Source of the DNA: Hassallia byssoidea VB512170
GTDB lineage: Bacteria > Cyanobacteriota > Cyanobacteriia > Cyanobacteriales > Nostocaceae
DNA length: 64,000 bases
NCBI RefSeq assembly: GCF_000817785.2
Contig: NZ_JTCM02000012.1
Span: 42,349 to 106,348 of the forward strand
Direction: 5' to 3'
Below, piece after piece: positions 36,470 to 45,394 of this stretch. The position numbers were made by a program, and so were the translations under genes. The notes below the pieces were generated by a model, which worked only from the letters and a program-made list of their open reading frames with translations, ran no database searches and had not been told where the DNA came from. Position 1 is the first letter of the stretch. Each line of letters begins with the position of its first letter.

Positions 36470-36703
36470 ACTCAACTTAGGCGATCGCCTTAGAGGTTAT
36501 TTATAAAGTAGGGTGCGTTATAGCAACGCTTAACGCACCGAGAAAGATGGTGCGTTACGGCTAATAATTAGCCTCTCAAACTCTTAAATCCTTGCATAGC
36601 CGTAACACAACGGCAATAAAGCGGGAGGAATATCCACACCGCTTTAAGCCGGACCCTACTTAATATTTACTCAACTTAGGCGATCGCGTTAGAGACCATT
36701 TAT
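36470..36703. mobile_element. MITE-like 156-base element between long direct repeats
   Basis: Terminal inverted repeats AAGTAGGGT (36506-36514) and ACCCTACTT (36653-36661) bound a segment with GGTGCGTTA and TAACGCACC hairpins. Outside them, nearly identical 35-base direct repeats starting ACTCAACTTAGGCGATCGC lie at 36470-36504 and 36669-36703. No transposase is encoded. The remaining flanks (35902-36122 and 36704-36951) show no gene. Confidence 0.6.
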
Positions 36704-36951
36704 ATACCAAATGTAGTAAAATCACACCATTAAATTACGGTTGCCCTTCCATTGTTCTGTTTGCAGCTTGTTACATTAAAGAAGTGTGAAGCTTTCCGTA
36801 AACATAATTTTTGATTTATTTATAACTCTTAACTATTAAACTATAAAAATTCGCCAAAATTATTTATTTTTAACAATAATAATCGCTTTTACCAGCGAAT
36901 AATTAAAACTTATCTGCTACAAAAGCAGGAATTTTTGCTGCGAATAAATCG

Positions 36952-37806
36952 ATGAGAAAAAAGATTCTTCTATTAGCAATTCTGGCTGTTTTCTCTTTTA
37001 TTATGACTACATTTGCACCCTCACTTTCCAGCGTTGAGAAAATAAATCAACTCTATATTTTTGGCGATAGCCTTTCGGATACAGGCAATATATACCGCGC
37101 TACCGCAGGTGTCTATCCCTCTAGTCCTCCCTATTTTCAAGGACGTTATTCTAATGGTTTAGTTTGGGTAGAATATCTTGCCTCTGGGCTGAAGTTAACT
37201 CCCAAACAAAGCACTAACTTTGCTTTTGGTGGTGCAACGACGGGAAGCAGCGGGATGAATGGAATACCGGGATTGTTAGCGCAAGTTAATAATTTTACTT
37301 CATCTCATCCGGATATAAATCCAAATGCGCTTTATGTTCTCTGGGCTGGTGCTAATGATTATCTTTATGGTACTAGTAATTCAACGATGCCAATCGAGAA
37401 TTTATCTAGAGCAATTGAGTTACTCTCTACAGCAGGTGCTAAAAAAATTCTCGTTGCTAATATACCTGATTTAGGAAAGCTTCCAGCTACACGTTACACA
37501 GCAAATTCTAATAGCCTTAGTGAAAGCGCGATCGCTCACAATCAAAGTTTGGCTAAGTCCTTTGAGGTGCTGAACGATAAGTTAGGTCATGACACCCAAA
37601 TTATCGAACTTGACACGAATTCTTTATACCGCGAAGCAATTACCGAGCCAGCCAAATTTGGTTTCACAAATGTAACCAACGCTTGTCTAAATAATGTTGC
37701 TGTCTGCGATAATCCAGACAAGTTTTTATTCTGGGATGGCATTCATCCAACAACTGCCGGTCATCGGATATTGGCAGAAGCAGCTTTAAAAGCACTGAAA
37801 AATTAG
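36952..37806 (+). CDS. Secreted GDSL/SGNH esterase
   Basis: 284 residues. N-terminal signal peptide (KKILLLAILAVFSFIMTTFA). Block I is LYIFGDSLSDTGNIY with the nucleophile Ser, block II has the oxyanion Gly in NFAFGGATTG, block III the Asn in VLWAGANDYL, and block V DGIHPTTAGH with the catalytic Asp and His. It should hydrolyse carboxyl esters or lipids outside the cytosol. All four blocks are intact. It stands alone. Confidence 0.92.
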   Translation: MRKKILLLAILAVFSFIMTTFAPSLSSVEKINQLYIFGDSLSDTGNIYRATAGVYPSSPPYFQGRYSNGLVWVEYLASGLKLTPKQSTNFAFGGATTGSSGMNGIPGLLAQVNNFTSSHPDINPNALYVLWAGANDYLYGTSNSTMPIENLSRAIELLSTAGAKKILVANIPDLGKLPATRYTANSNSLSESAIAHNQSLAKSFEVLNDKLGHDTQIIELDTNSLYREAITEPAKFGFTNVTNACLNNVAVCDNPDKFLFWDGIHPTTAGHRILAEAALKALKN

Positions 37807-37972
37807 TTCGCTCAATTGATATCCAATATATCCAAAGTATCTCTAGAGATGGAAGGGCAGGCTATCTTGGGGTAGAAGTTATAACCAACTATAATATCTA
37901 CCCTTTTATTAGGTGCAACTAAAAGCTTGTTTTTAAACCATAACCATTTGACAAAGATTCAAACAGATATCA

Positions 37973-38656
37973 ATGAAAATGCAAAATCAGACAAAAACGA
38001 TTCAAAAAATTGTTGGTGGCTTTTTAGGAGTTGCTAGCGCTAGTGTCTTCATTAGTTTACCAGGACTGGCACAAGCAAACTTAAATTCTCATAATTCCAA
38101 CACTTCCAAGCAATCTGTTATCGCCCAGATGAGTTCTCCTGGCGGCTCGATGTCTAATCCTAGTAGAAATTCTACTCCTGGTGGCGGCACTATGTCTGCC
38201 CCTACTAGAAATTCTACTTCTTCAACTACTAATCTCGACACAGAATTTATCACTAAAGCGGCGCAAAGTGACATGACTGAAATCCAGACAAGTAAACTAG
38301 CACTGCAAAAGTCTAGAAACAAATCTGTGAGAGACTATGCCCAGATGATGATTAAACACCATACCGAATCGAGCAGAGAACTCAAGCCGATCGCGCAGTC
38401 CAAAAAGGTTGCTCTGCCAACTACTATTGGTCCAGATAATACAACTTTGCTAGAAAGCTTGAAAAAAGTAAGTGGTTCACAGTTTGACCAAGCTTACATG
38501 CAAGGACAGGTTGAAGCTCATACCAAAACTGAGGCTGAGTATCAAAAATATCTCGACCAGGGAGAAGATCCACAGTTAAAGGCATTTGCAACCAAGATTT
38601 TACCGCTAGTTACCCAACACCGGGAAATGGCTCAGAAAATGGTAGCCACTCGTTAA
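37973..38656 (+). CDS. DUF4142 exported protein
   Basis: 227 residues with a signal peptide (about 1-35, cleaved near GLAQA), a Ser/Asn/Thr/Gly-rich linker, and a four-helix DUF4142 domain (about 85-225: DTEFITKAAQSDMTEIQTSK, VRDYAQMMIKHHTESS, QMVEAHTK-like GQVEAHTKTEAEY and LPLVTQHREMAQKM). DUF4142 resembles ferritin-like bundles; its role is unclear, with links to stress and outer-membrane-side proteins. A perfect palindrome follows the stop. Confidence 0.85.
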   Translation: MKMQNQTKTIQKIVGGFLGVASASVFISLPGLAQANLNSHNSNTSKQSVIAQMSSPGGSMSNPSRNSTPGGGTMSAPTRNSTSSTTNLDTEFITKAAQSDMTEIQTSKLALQKSRNKSVRDYAQMMIKHHTESSRELKPIAQSKKVALPTTIGPDNTTLLESLKKVSGSQFDQAYMQGQVEAHTKTEAEYQKYLDQGEDPQLKAFATKILPLVTQHREMAQKMVATR

Positions 38657-38685
38657 ATCGCACGCTTTGTCAACTTACGAAAAAC

Positions 38686-38721
38686 CAGATCCCCGACTTC
38701 GAGCTCGAAGTCGGGGATCTG
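38686..38721. terminator. Perfect 36-base palindrome after the DUF4142 gene
   Basis: Arms of 18 bases, CAGATCCCCGACTTCGAG and its exact complement, meet without a spacer, 30 bases after the stop and followed by TGTTTTG. It may be a terminator or a dispersed palindrome. Confidence 0.6.
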
Positions 38722-38789
38722 TGTTTTGATATCTGACTTAAGTCGCATACTACAACTTGAGCGCCAAAAATATAGCGGTTATTGGTTGA

Positions 38790-38818
38790 GTAGGGGCACG
38801 GCAATGCCGTGCCCCTAC
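38790..38818. repeat. GTAGGGGCACGGC palindrome
   Basis: Arms GTAGGGGCACGGCA and TGCCGTGCCCCTAC with one base between. Resembles a short palindrome often dispersed in cyanobacteria. Confidence 0.8.
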
Positions 38819-38997
38819 ACGCGACGATAGAACAATGCAATTGCATCCAACTAAGAACGGCTATAATAAACACCTCAAGCAATTACGACACATCGGTGAG
38901 GGCAAATCCAAAGCATTGTTTCCCCAATTTTACGGAAAGGCTAGCAATAGTGATGTAGATTATCAGTAATTTCCCCCTCCTGATCAGAGGTATACTG

Positions 38998-41900
38998 ATG
39001 GGCAACAGCACGCTTCCGAGATTTTTCGCAGTTATAGCGCTTTCTTTTTCCTGCCTTTCATTGTCTGTGCTGCCGATGAGCAAAGGATGGACGCAAGATG
39101 TCAGCAACGCCGAGATTAATTCTTATATTAAGAAGTTGGGGAGCGATAATTATTCTGAATACGAAAAAACCTCTAAAGCCTTGCAGAAACTAGGCTCAAA
39201 AGCTGTTCCCGATTTAGTTAAAGCGTTGCAGAACAAGAACCCAAAAGTTCGCTCATCTGCTGCCGATGCCTTGGGAAAGATTGGTGAAAAAGCAGCATCG
39301 GCAACTCCCGCACTTGCTGAAGCTTTGAAGAATGATAACGAAGCATATGTTCGCTCATCTGCTGCCCAAGCCTTGGGAAGGATTGGGAAAGAAGCAGCAT
39401 CGGCAACTCCCGCACTTGCTGAAGCTTTGAAGAATGATAACGACTATGTTCGCTCATCTGTTGCCTATGCCTTGGAAAGCATTGGGAAAGAAGCAGCATC
39501 GGCAACTCCCGCACTTGCTGAAGCTTTGAAGAATGATAACGACTATGTTCGCAAATCTGCTGCCCAAGCCTTGGGAAAGATTGGTGAAAAAGCAGCATCG
39601 GCAACTCCCGCACTTGCTGAAGCTTTGAAGAAGGATAAAGAGGCAGAAGTTCGCAAATCTGCTGCCGATGCCTTGGGAAAGATTGGTGAAAAAGCAGCAT
39701 CGGCAACTCCCGCACTCACTGAAGCTTTGAAGAATGATAAACAGGCAGGAGTTCGCTCAAGTGCTGCTTCTGCTTTGGGAAGCATTAGTGAAAAAGCAGC
39801 ATCGGCAGTTCCCGCACTCATCGAAGCTTTGAAGAATGATAAACAGGCAGGAGTTCGTCAATATGCTGCCGTTGCCTTGGGAAGGATTGGTGAAAAAGCA
39901 GCATCGGCAGTTCCCGCACTCATCGAAGCTTTGAAGAAGGATCGGAATACGAAAGTTCGCTCCAATGCTGCCGATGCTTTAAGTAGCATCGGAAAAGAAG
40001 CGGCATCGGCAGTTCCTGCACTTATCGAAGCTTTGCAGAAGGATAAGGAGTGGTTAGTTCACTCAAGTGCTGCCGGTGCCTTGGGTAGCATCGGAAAAGA
40101 AGCAGCATCAGGAGTACCCGCACTCATTCAAGCCTTAAATGAAAATGAGTATAGCTGCTATGAGGATAGCGAGGACAATTCGAGGGAGTGCGGCAGCGGT
40201 CTGGTTAGCCACAATGCTATTTATGCCTTAAAAAATATAGCTGAAAGCTATCAAGATAATGCCAGTAAGCTATCCAGCACAGATTTAGACAAAGGCATAT
40301 CTAACTTGGAAAAAGCTTTAAAAGCTGCGGATGACCTCAAAGATAATTTTAGAGACGAACAAAAAAGACCTTTACACCGATCGCTCTATCTCCTCAAAAA
40401 AGAAAAAGACTCCCGCTTCTTTGATAGAACCTTAAAATGGATGGTTAAACATCCTTGGGTAACAGGTGCGCTAATTTACATTATCTTTGTCCCCTCTCTC
40501 TGGTTCGCACTGCTGCGCTTGCGTCCTTTGTGGCTTTTACACATCGACAACGCCCTCAAACCATTCTCTAGCTTTAAATTACCTGATATCCTGGGTGGGG
40601 GAACTTTACCCATCCGCACTTTACTATTTATTGAATTTTTTAATTATCGCCCCAGAGTGCTTGATGCTTGGGTTGTTGCACACATCGACTCGGCTAAAGA
40701 GGGATTTGGTAAGAAAAAAACGGTAAGCGATCGCTTTGTTCACGTCCCCATTCCCATTATCCTAGATAATAATAACCTCGCTCACCTCACCGGAAAAGAT
40801 TTACAACCAACTTTCGATAAAAAACGCGCAAGTTTACTACTTTGGGGGGAAGGTGGCGCAGGTAAAACTAGTTTGGCTTGTCAGTTGGCAGTGTGGGCAA
40901 TGTCTGACGATGCAAATCAACGCATCAGTCAACATAAAATGCTGCCAGTTTTAATTGAACAAGAATTAGACTTTGATGTAGCAGCAGGGGAACAACCTTT
41001 AACAGAAGCAATTTGCGGACAACTTCAAGCTTTAATTGGGGAAGCAGAACCGATTCCTGAAGAATTACTGGCGCATCTGCTGCGGCAACGGCGTATTCTA
41101 GTAATTGTGGATCACTTGTCGGAAATGAGCGAAGCTACACGCAAGCAAATTCGCCCAGGAGATCCAGATTTTACAGCGAATGCGTTAATTGTCACTTCCC
41201 GACTTGAGGAAAAGCTGGACGAAATACCGAAAACCACAATTAAACCGTTGCGGGTTGCAGGCGATCGCCTCTCATCTTTTATGGAAGCATACTTAACGCA
41301 GCGAGGCAAGCGTAATTTATTCGACGATCCAGAATATTTTGATGCATGTCGTCGTCTTTCTTTAATGGTAGGGCAACGCAACATCACTGTATTGCTGGCA
41401 AAACTTTACGCGGAACAGATGATTGCCACTAAAGAAGGTACAGCGATTGATTTACCAAATAATATACCCGATTTGATGTTGGCGTACCTGAACGAACTCA
41501 ACCGAGGTGCAGCCGAAAACGAACCAGATAATCGTACCGTACAACGAGATGCGAAGGCGATCGCCTGGGAATGTCTCAAGCAAACTTTGCGTCCCACAAC
41601 TGCCATACTTAACGATGTTTTAGCTGCACTCGATGCTCATGATAACGCTGAAGCACGTCTAGAACATCTAAAAAAACGCTTGCACCTAATTGACATTATC
41701 GGTTCCGAAGAAAATAAAATTCGCTTTGCCCTCGATCCCCTAGCAGAATATCTCGCCGGCTTATACCTGCTAGACTCTTACGGAAATGATAAAATCTCCT
41801 GGCACAATTTTCTCGCTCAAGCCGAAGCTACATCAGATATTGAGTTAATCAAAGGTTTTCTGTTAGCACTACAAGATTGTTATTTAGCAAAAGGTGCAGA

Positions 41901-42006
41901 AGCACAAATTCCAGACTTCGTAGCAGCAAAACTGGCAACCCTAACAGGTTTAGTTCCGCAACCAACTAGACAAACTCAACTTGTTGCGAAAGCTGTTAGT
42001 TGTTAG
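38998..42006 (+). CDS. Membrane STAND/NACHT-like NTPase with N-terminal HEAT-repeat sensor
   Basis: 1002 residues, AGAGG before the ATG. A signal peptide (about 1-32) leads into nine or ten HEAT repeats (about 50-400), each with a unit like VRSSAAQALGRIGKEA and ATPALAEALKND, nearly identical also at DNA level. One membrane helix follows (about 485-508, VTGALIYIIFVPSLWFALL). The C-terminal half is a NACHT/STAND-type ATPase: Walker A GEGGAGKT (617-624), Walker B ILVIVDH (D705), a VTSRLEE sensor-like segment, then a helical arm. The layout predicts a sensor outside the membrane driving an ATPase inside. Target and effector are unknown. The last residues (KAVSC) and the stop come from a heptamer array. 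Confidence 0.8.
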   Translation: MGNSTLPRFFAVIALSFSCLSLSVLPMSKGWTQDVSNAEINSYIKKLGSDNYSEYEKTSKALQKLGSKAVPDLVKALQNKNPKVRSSAADALGKIGEKAASATPALAEALKNDNEAYVRSSAAQALGRIGKEAASATPALAEALKNDNDYVRSSVAYALESIGKEAASATPALAEALKNDNDYVRKSAAQALGKIGEKAASATPALAEALKKDKEAEVRKSAADALGKIGEKAASATPALTEALKNDKQAGVRSSAASALGSISEKAASAVPALIEALKNDKQAGVRQYAAVALGRIGEKAASAVPALIEALKKDRNTKVRSNAADALSSIGKEAASAVPALIEALQKDKEWLVHSSAAGALGSIGKEAASGVPALIQALNENEYSCYEDSEDNSRECGSGLVSHNAIYALKNIAESYQDNASKLSSTDLDKGISNLEKALKAADDLKDNFRDEQKRPLHRSLYLLKKEKDSRFFDRTLKWMVKHPWVTGALIYIIFVPSLWFALLRLRPLWLLHIDNALKPFSSFKLPDILGGGTLPIRTLLFIEFFNYRPRVLDAWVVAHIDSAKEGFGKKKTVSDRFVHVPIPIILDNNNLAHLTGKDLQPTFDKKRASLLLWGEGGAGKTSLACQLAVWAMSDDANQRISQHKMLPVLIEQELDFDVAAGEQPLTEAICGQLQALIGEAEPIPEELLAHLLRQRRILVIVDHLSEMSEATRKQIRPGDPDFTANALIVTSRLEEKLDEIPKTTIKPLRVAGDRLSSFMEAYLTQRGKRNLFDDPEYFDACRRLSLMVGQRNITVLLAKLYAEQMIATKEGTAIDLPNNIPDLMLAYLNELNRGAAENEPDNRTVQRDAKAIAWECLKQTLRPTTAILNDVLAALDAHDNAEARLEHLKKRLHLIDIIGSEENKIRFALDPLAEYLAGLYLLDSYGNDKISWHNFLAQAEATSDIELIKGFLLALQDCYLAKGAEAQIPDFVAAKLATLTGLVPQPTRQTQLVAKAVSC

Positions 42007-42170
42007 TGGTTGGTTGTTAGTGGTTGGTTGTTAGTGGTTAGTGGTTAGTTGTTAGTTGTTAGTTGTTAGTGGTTAGTGGTTAGTTGTTAGTGGTTATCCC
42101 CCTTGTCTCCCTTGTCTCCCTTGTCCCCCCACTCCCCACTCCCCACTCCCCACTCCCCCACTCCCTCCCC
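42000..42170. repeat. TTAGTGG/TTGTTAG heptamers, CTTGTCTCC and CCCCACT units
   Basis: Starts within the last codons of the NTPase. TTAGTGGT/TTAGTTG units to 42095, then CCCTTGTCTC nonamers (42097-42127), then CCCCACTC units to about 42165. Confidence 0.9.
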
Positions 42171-42221
42171 AGACAGAGACGAAAATGTTAGCCTATTGGT
42201 TAGCTTTGAGGCTTTAAGTCT

Positions 42222-43592
42222 TTGTACAAACCAGGGTTTCCAGTGGAACAGGAATTCAGTTCGCAAATATTACCGCCAATATTATCTGAGGGAAGCGATC
42301 GCGATCTCGGTATAGAATCGACTCTCCAAGAACTGCCACTATACAACTTCCAGGTGGAAATTAGCTGTACTGGCACAGAAGTTGCTGAATACTTTGAAAA
42401 ATACCCGCTGCTACCTGGAGCCATCTTACTAGAACAGGGAAAATTTATTGGTATGATTTCCCGACGCCGACTGCTAGAATTTTTGATTCGTCCCCACGGA
42501 CAAGAGTTATTTTTTACTGAGCCGCTAAGTGTTCTCTACAGCTATGCTCGGACAGGCATTTTGCTACTTCCTGATAGTACGCCGATTTTGAGCGCGATGC
42601 AAATCGCATTAAGGCGATCGCCAGAACTTTTGGCTGAACCAGTCATCGTCAAAACAGCACCTGATACCTACAGATTATTAGATATACAAGAATTGGGCAT
42701 TGCCTCTTGGCAAATTCGCGGAATAGAAACTCAGGTGCGCTATGAACGCAGCCAAGCGCAAATGATTCAAAATGATAAAATGGCAAGTTTGGGACGCTTG
42801 GTAGACGGGGTAGCACATGAAATTTTAGATCCCGTAGGTTTTATTTGGGGTAACTTAACTTATGTCTCAAATTACAGCCAAGGTTTGCTCAAATTGATAG
42901 AAGCTTACGACAAAGAGTTACCATTAGCTTCTACAGAAATAATCGATATTAAAGAAGATATTGAATTTGATTTTTTAGAACAAGATTTATCAAAAGCGCT
43001 CAAGAGTATCCGCACCGGTGCAGAAAGATTAAAAAAGCTTGTTACCAGCTTGCAAAATTTTTGTCACATCGACGTACTTTATCCAAAACCAGCAGATTTA
43101 CACGCTTGCATAAATAGTATTTTATTATTAATTAACAGCCGAATTAAAGGAGAAATTGAAATTGTCAAACATTATGGAAATTTACCCCCAGTATATTGCT
43201 TTGTGGGGCAGTTGAGCCAGGTATTGATGAATCTTTTGAGTCAAGCTGTTGATGCATTGCTTGATGAAGCTGTGCGACAGCAGTTTAATCCCAATACAAA
43301 TCACAAACCAAAAATTGAAATTACTACAGAAGTTATTTCACAGTCAGCGACGAAACCTGACGCACCAGATTCTCGCTGGGTTTCCATTCGCATCGCTGAT
43401 AATGGTCCGGGAATACCTCCGGAGTTGCAACAGCAAATTATTGAGTCTTTTTCTGTGGAAAAACGCGCTGATAAAGAAACTAGTTTGGCAGTGAGTTATC
43501 AAATTATCACAGCAAGACATGGAGGTAAATTTAATTTAAATTCCCAATTTGGCATTGGTACGGAATTTGAAATCCTTCTACCTTTAGTTTAA
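42222..43592 (+). CDS. Sensor histidine kinase with CBS-like N-terminal region
   Basis: 456 residues from a TTG at 42222; a GTG at 42243 is an alternative start, and a TGA at 42207 bars anything further upstream. The N-terminal ~160 residues resemble a CBS pair (LPGAILLEQGKFIGMISRRRLLEFL and PVIVKTAPDTYRLLD). The DHp helix has MASLGRLVDGVAHEILDPVG with H199, and the ATPase domain has QVLMNLLSQAVDALL, ADNGPGIPPEL and GTEFEILLPLV. The N-box reads MNLLSQAVDAL where a second Asn is usual (NLLxNA), which may alter ATP binding. No response regulator is adjacent. No membrane helix, so it is probably cytosolic. Confidence 0.85.
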   Translation: MYKPGFPVEQEFSSQILPPILSEGSDRDLGIESTLQELPLYNFQVEISCTGTEVAEYFEKYPLLPGAILLEQGKFIGMISRRRLLEFLIRPHGQELFFTEPLSVLYSYARTGILLLPDSTPILSAMQIALRRSPELLAEPVIVKTAPDTYRLLDIQELGIASWQIRGIETQVRYERSQAQMIQNDKMASLGRLVDGVAHEILDPVGFIWGNLTYVSNYSQGLLKLIEAYDKELPLASTEIIDIKEDIEFDFLEQDLSKALKSIRTGAERLKKLVTSLQNFCHIDVLYPKPADLHACINSILLLINSRIKGEIEIVKHYGNLPPVYCFVGQLSQVLMNLLSQAVDALLDEAVRQQFNPNTNHKPKIEITTEVISQSATKPDAPDSRWVSIRIADNGPGIPPELQQQIIESFSVEKRADKETSLAVSYQIITARHGGKFNLNSQFGIGTEFEILLPLV

Positions 43593-43597
43593 TTTAT

Positions 43598-43723
43598 CGT
43601 AGTGAGCGCTTCAGCGCTCAATTGATTAAAGTTAGCGTCAGTAAAAAATTTGAAATCCTTTTACTTTTTGAGGAATTTTTCGTAGCTAGTGATAACTAAG
43701 AAAGCGCTTCAGCGCTTACTACG
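43598..43723. repeat. Two CGTAGT-family palindromes
   Basis: First at 43598-43620 (CGTAGTGAGCGCTTCAGCGC), second at 43681-43723 (CGTAG...AAGCGCTTCAGCGCTTACTACG). They lie between the convergent kinase and GH57 genes; the second overlaps the GH57 stop. Confidence 0.75.
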
Positions 43724-45170
43724 ATAGCAACTTTTCACCACGTTGGTAAATTTCACGCGCATAATCAGTCCAAGCACCTTGTCCCCAATAACGAAAGCAG
43801 CTTGTTTGCAGCAATAAGTTATGTAACAATGCGTTGCGGTAATGAGAATCTCTGGTATTGCGGGAATCAACTTTTTGATGAAATAAACTGCTAAGTTGAT
43901 TCATCGGACTGAGAACATTTTCATATCCATTTACCCAACTGATATGATTAGTCCAAGAAGCTCCATCCATGTGAAAGTTAGAGTTCGTTTGCTTGATTTC
44001 TTGAATTGCTTTTTCTACTTCTCCCGGTTGAATATTCTCGGATGAAACTCGCTGCCAAATTTGATGTTGTCCCATCGGTTGACAAGTTGGATAATCTTCA
44101 CTTTTGCAACCCGCAGCTTCAATTAATTCTAAATATTCTGTTCCTGTGACAGCAACAACACCTGTTTTACCGATTTGATGCCAAGCTTGTTTAAAAGCGC
44201 TGGGAAATTCATTCATCATCACCCCGCCATTTTCCCCATCACCTATTTGACTAACTATTGGCGGGATATTTACACTACCTAATTGTTGTTTAGATAAAGT
44301 TTTAGCTTCGTAATAAGGTTGCATTTGACCAACTAATTTAGTATCGGAACCTTGAGTTTTAATCAAAGCTGTGATACTAATTGTTTCGCCTTGAGAATTG
44401 CGAGCAATTAAACGATGTGGTAAATGTTTGTAAGTTAGAGATTGACCGTCAAGAGTTTCTACAGAATGTTCTTGAACTAATAGCCAACGATAGCCGCATT
44501 CTTTCAGCGCTTTGACGAATTCAAAGAGAGTATCGGGATGATTTGGTAGGTGCATTTCTGGAGGTGAAAATCCTTTGACTCGCGCTAATGCTTCCCAACC
44601 AAAAATGGCGGCAAAGTGATGTTGCCATGCGATAATATGCAGTTTAATATCTGGGATAGGTGTAGAAGGAACTACAGCATGGCTCCACATTGTACCGAGC
44701 CATTCTACATAAGGTTGATAAGTGCGATCGCATGTTATCCGCTTGAGGTTATTTAAAATATCTTCGCGTCCCATTTGCCGCAATCCCCACAACAAATTGC
44801 CAGAATAATCTAGCATGACGCGAGGATTGCAACCTTGGCTGACAAGTTCGGGTATAAAATCGCCCATGCGACTGTAACAATACGCAAAAGGCGCTGCATT
44901 ATGATTATCCCCTTCGTTTGGATGTTCAAACATATATTGCAGATTGCTGATGAATCCGCCATCATGTCCTGCGGGGATAGTTGGCTGATGCATGTGGAGC
45001 GCGATCGCAAAAGTTGCGCTCTGATCTTCTAACCGTAGATTTGTTGTTGGTAAAAATACAGGCGCATCACGGTTGACTACATCAAGCACCTCTGCTTCCC
45101 AACCAGAAATATTGGGCAAACCATCAATGATTTCCGGCAAAGTCGTGAGTAGGTTTGTTGGGGAAGTCAT
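43719..45170 (-). CDS. Glycoside hydrolase family 57 protein
   Basis: 483 residues. The GH57 N-terminal motif FAIALHMHQPTIPAG is present, with other family-like segments MLDYSGNLLWGLRQM, GTMWSHAVVPSTPIPD, WLLVQEHSVET and IVSQIGDGENGGVMMNEFP, which includes likely acidic catalytic residues. GH57 enzymes act on alpha-glucans (amylase, branching enzyme, 4-alpha-glucanotransferase). Which of these applies is not clear; in cyanobacteria such a protein would work on glycogen in the cytosol. No glg genes are adjacent. No signal peptide. Confidence 0.88.
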   Translation of the reverse strand: MTSPTNLLTTLPEIIDGLPNISGWEAEVLDVVNRDAPVFLPTTNLRLEDQSATFAIALHMHQPTIPAGHDGGFISNLQYMFEHPNEGDNHNAAPFAYCYSRMGDFIPELVSQGCNPRVMLDYSGNLLWGLRQMGREDILNNLKRITCDRTYQPYVEWLGTMWSHAVVPSTPIPDIKLHIIAWQHHFAAIFGWEALARVKGFSPPEMHLPNHPDTLFEFVKALKECGYRWLLVQEHSVETLDGQSLTYKHLPHRLIARNSQGETISITALIKTQGSDTKLVGQMQPYYEAKTLSKQQLGSVNIPPIVSQIGDGENGGVMMNEFPSAFKQAWHQIGKTGVVAVTGTEYLELIEAAGCKSEDYPTCQPMGQHQIWQRVSSENIQPGEVEKAIQEIKQTNSNFHMDGASWTNHISWVNGYENVLSPMNQLSSLFHQKVDSRNTRDSHYRNALLHNLLLQTSCFRYWGQGAWTDYAREIYQRGEKLLS

Positions 45171-45262
45171 TTCTGGTTAGTTCCTTTCGCGAGTTATATC
45201 TAAATATCTTGTATCTTGGACTGTTTTTCTAACTCAACAGCTTATATCTTAATGAATCACCT

Positions 45263-45291
45263 GTAGAGACGTTCCATCGTCACGTCTCTAC
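45263..45291. repeat. GTAGAGACGTTCC palindrome upstream of the RAYT remnant
   Basis: Arms GTAGAGACGTTCC and GTCACGTCTCTAC around AATC-like centre, about 105 bases ahead of the transposase start. Confidence 0.9.
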
Positions 45292-45394
45292 CGCAAATCA
45301 CTATTGAATAATCTCTAGCAATAATACCGAAGACATCACCGCCTGACAAAATTACGTTGGTTGTAATGATTACGACAATCGGATTTTGCGAACT

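Noticed and set aside
39218..39821. Minus-strand open frames opposite the HEAT repeats
   Set aside because: They are shadows of the repeated HEAT codons on the plus strand.
42222..43592. Response regulator for the kinase
   Set aside because: No receiver domain was found in the neighbouring genes.
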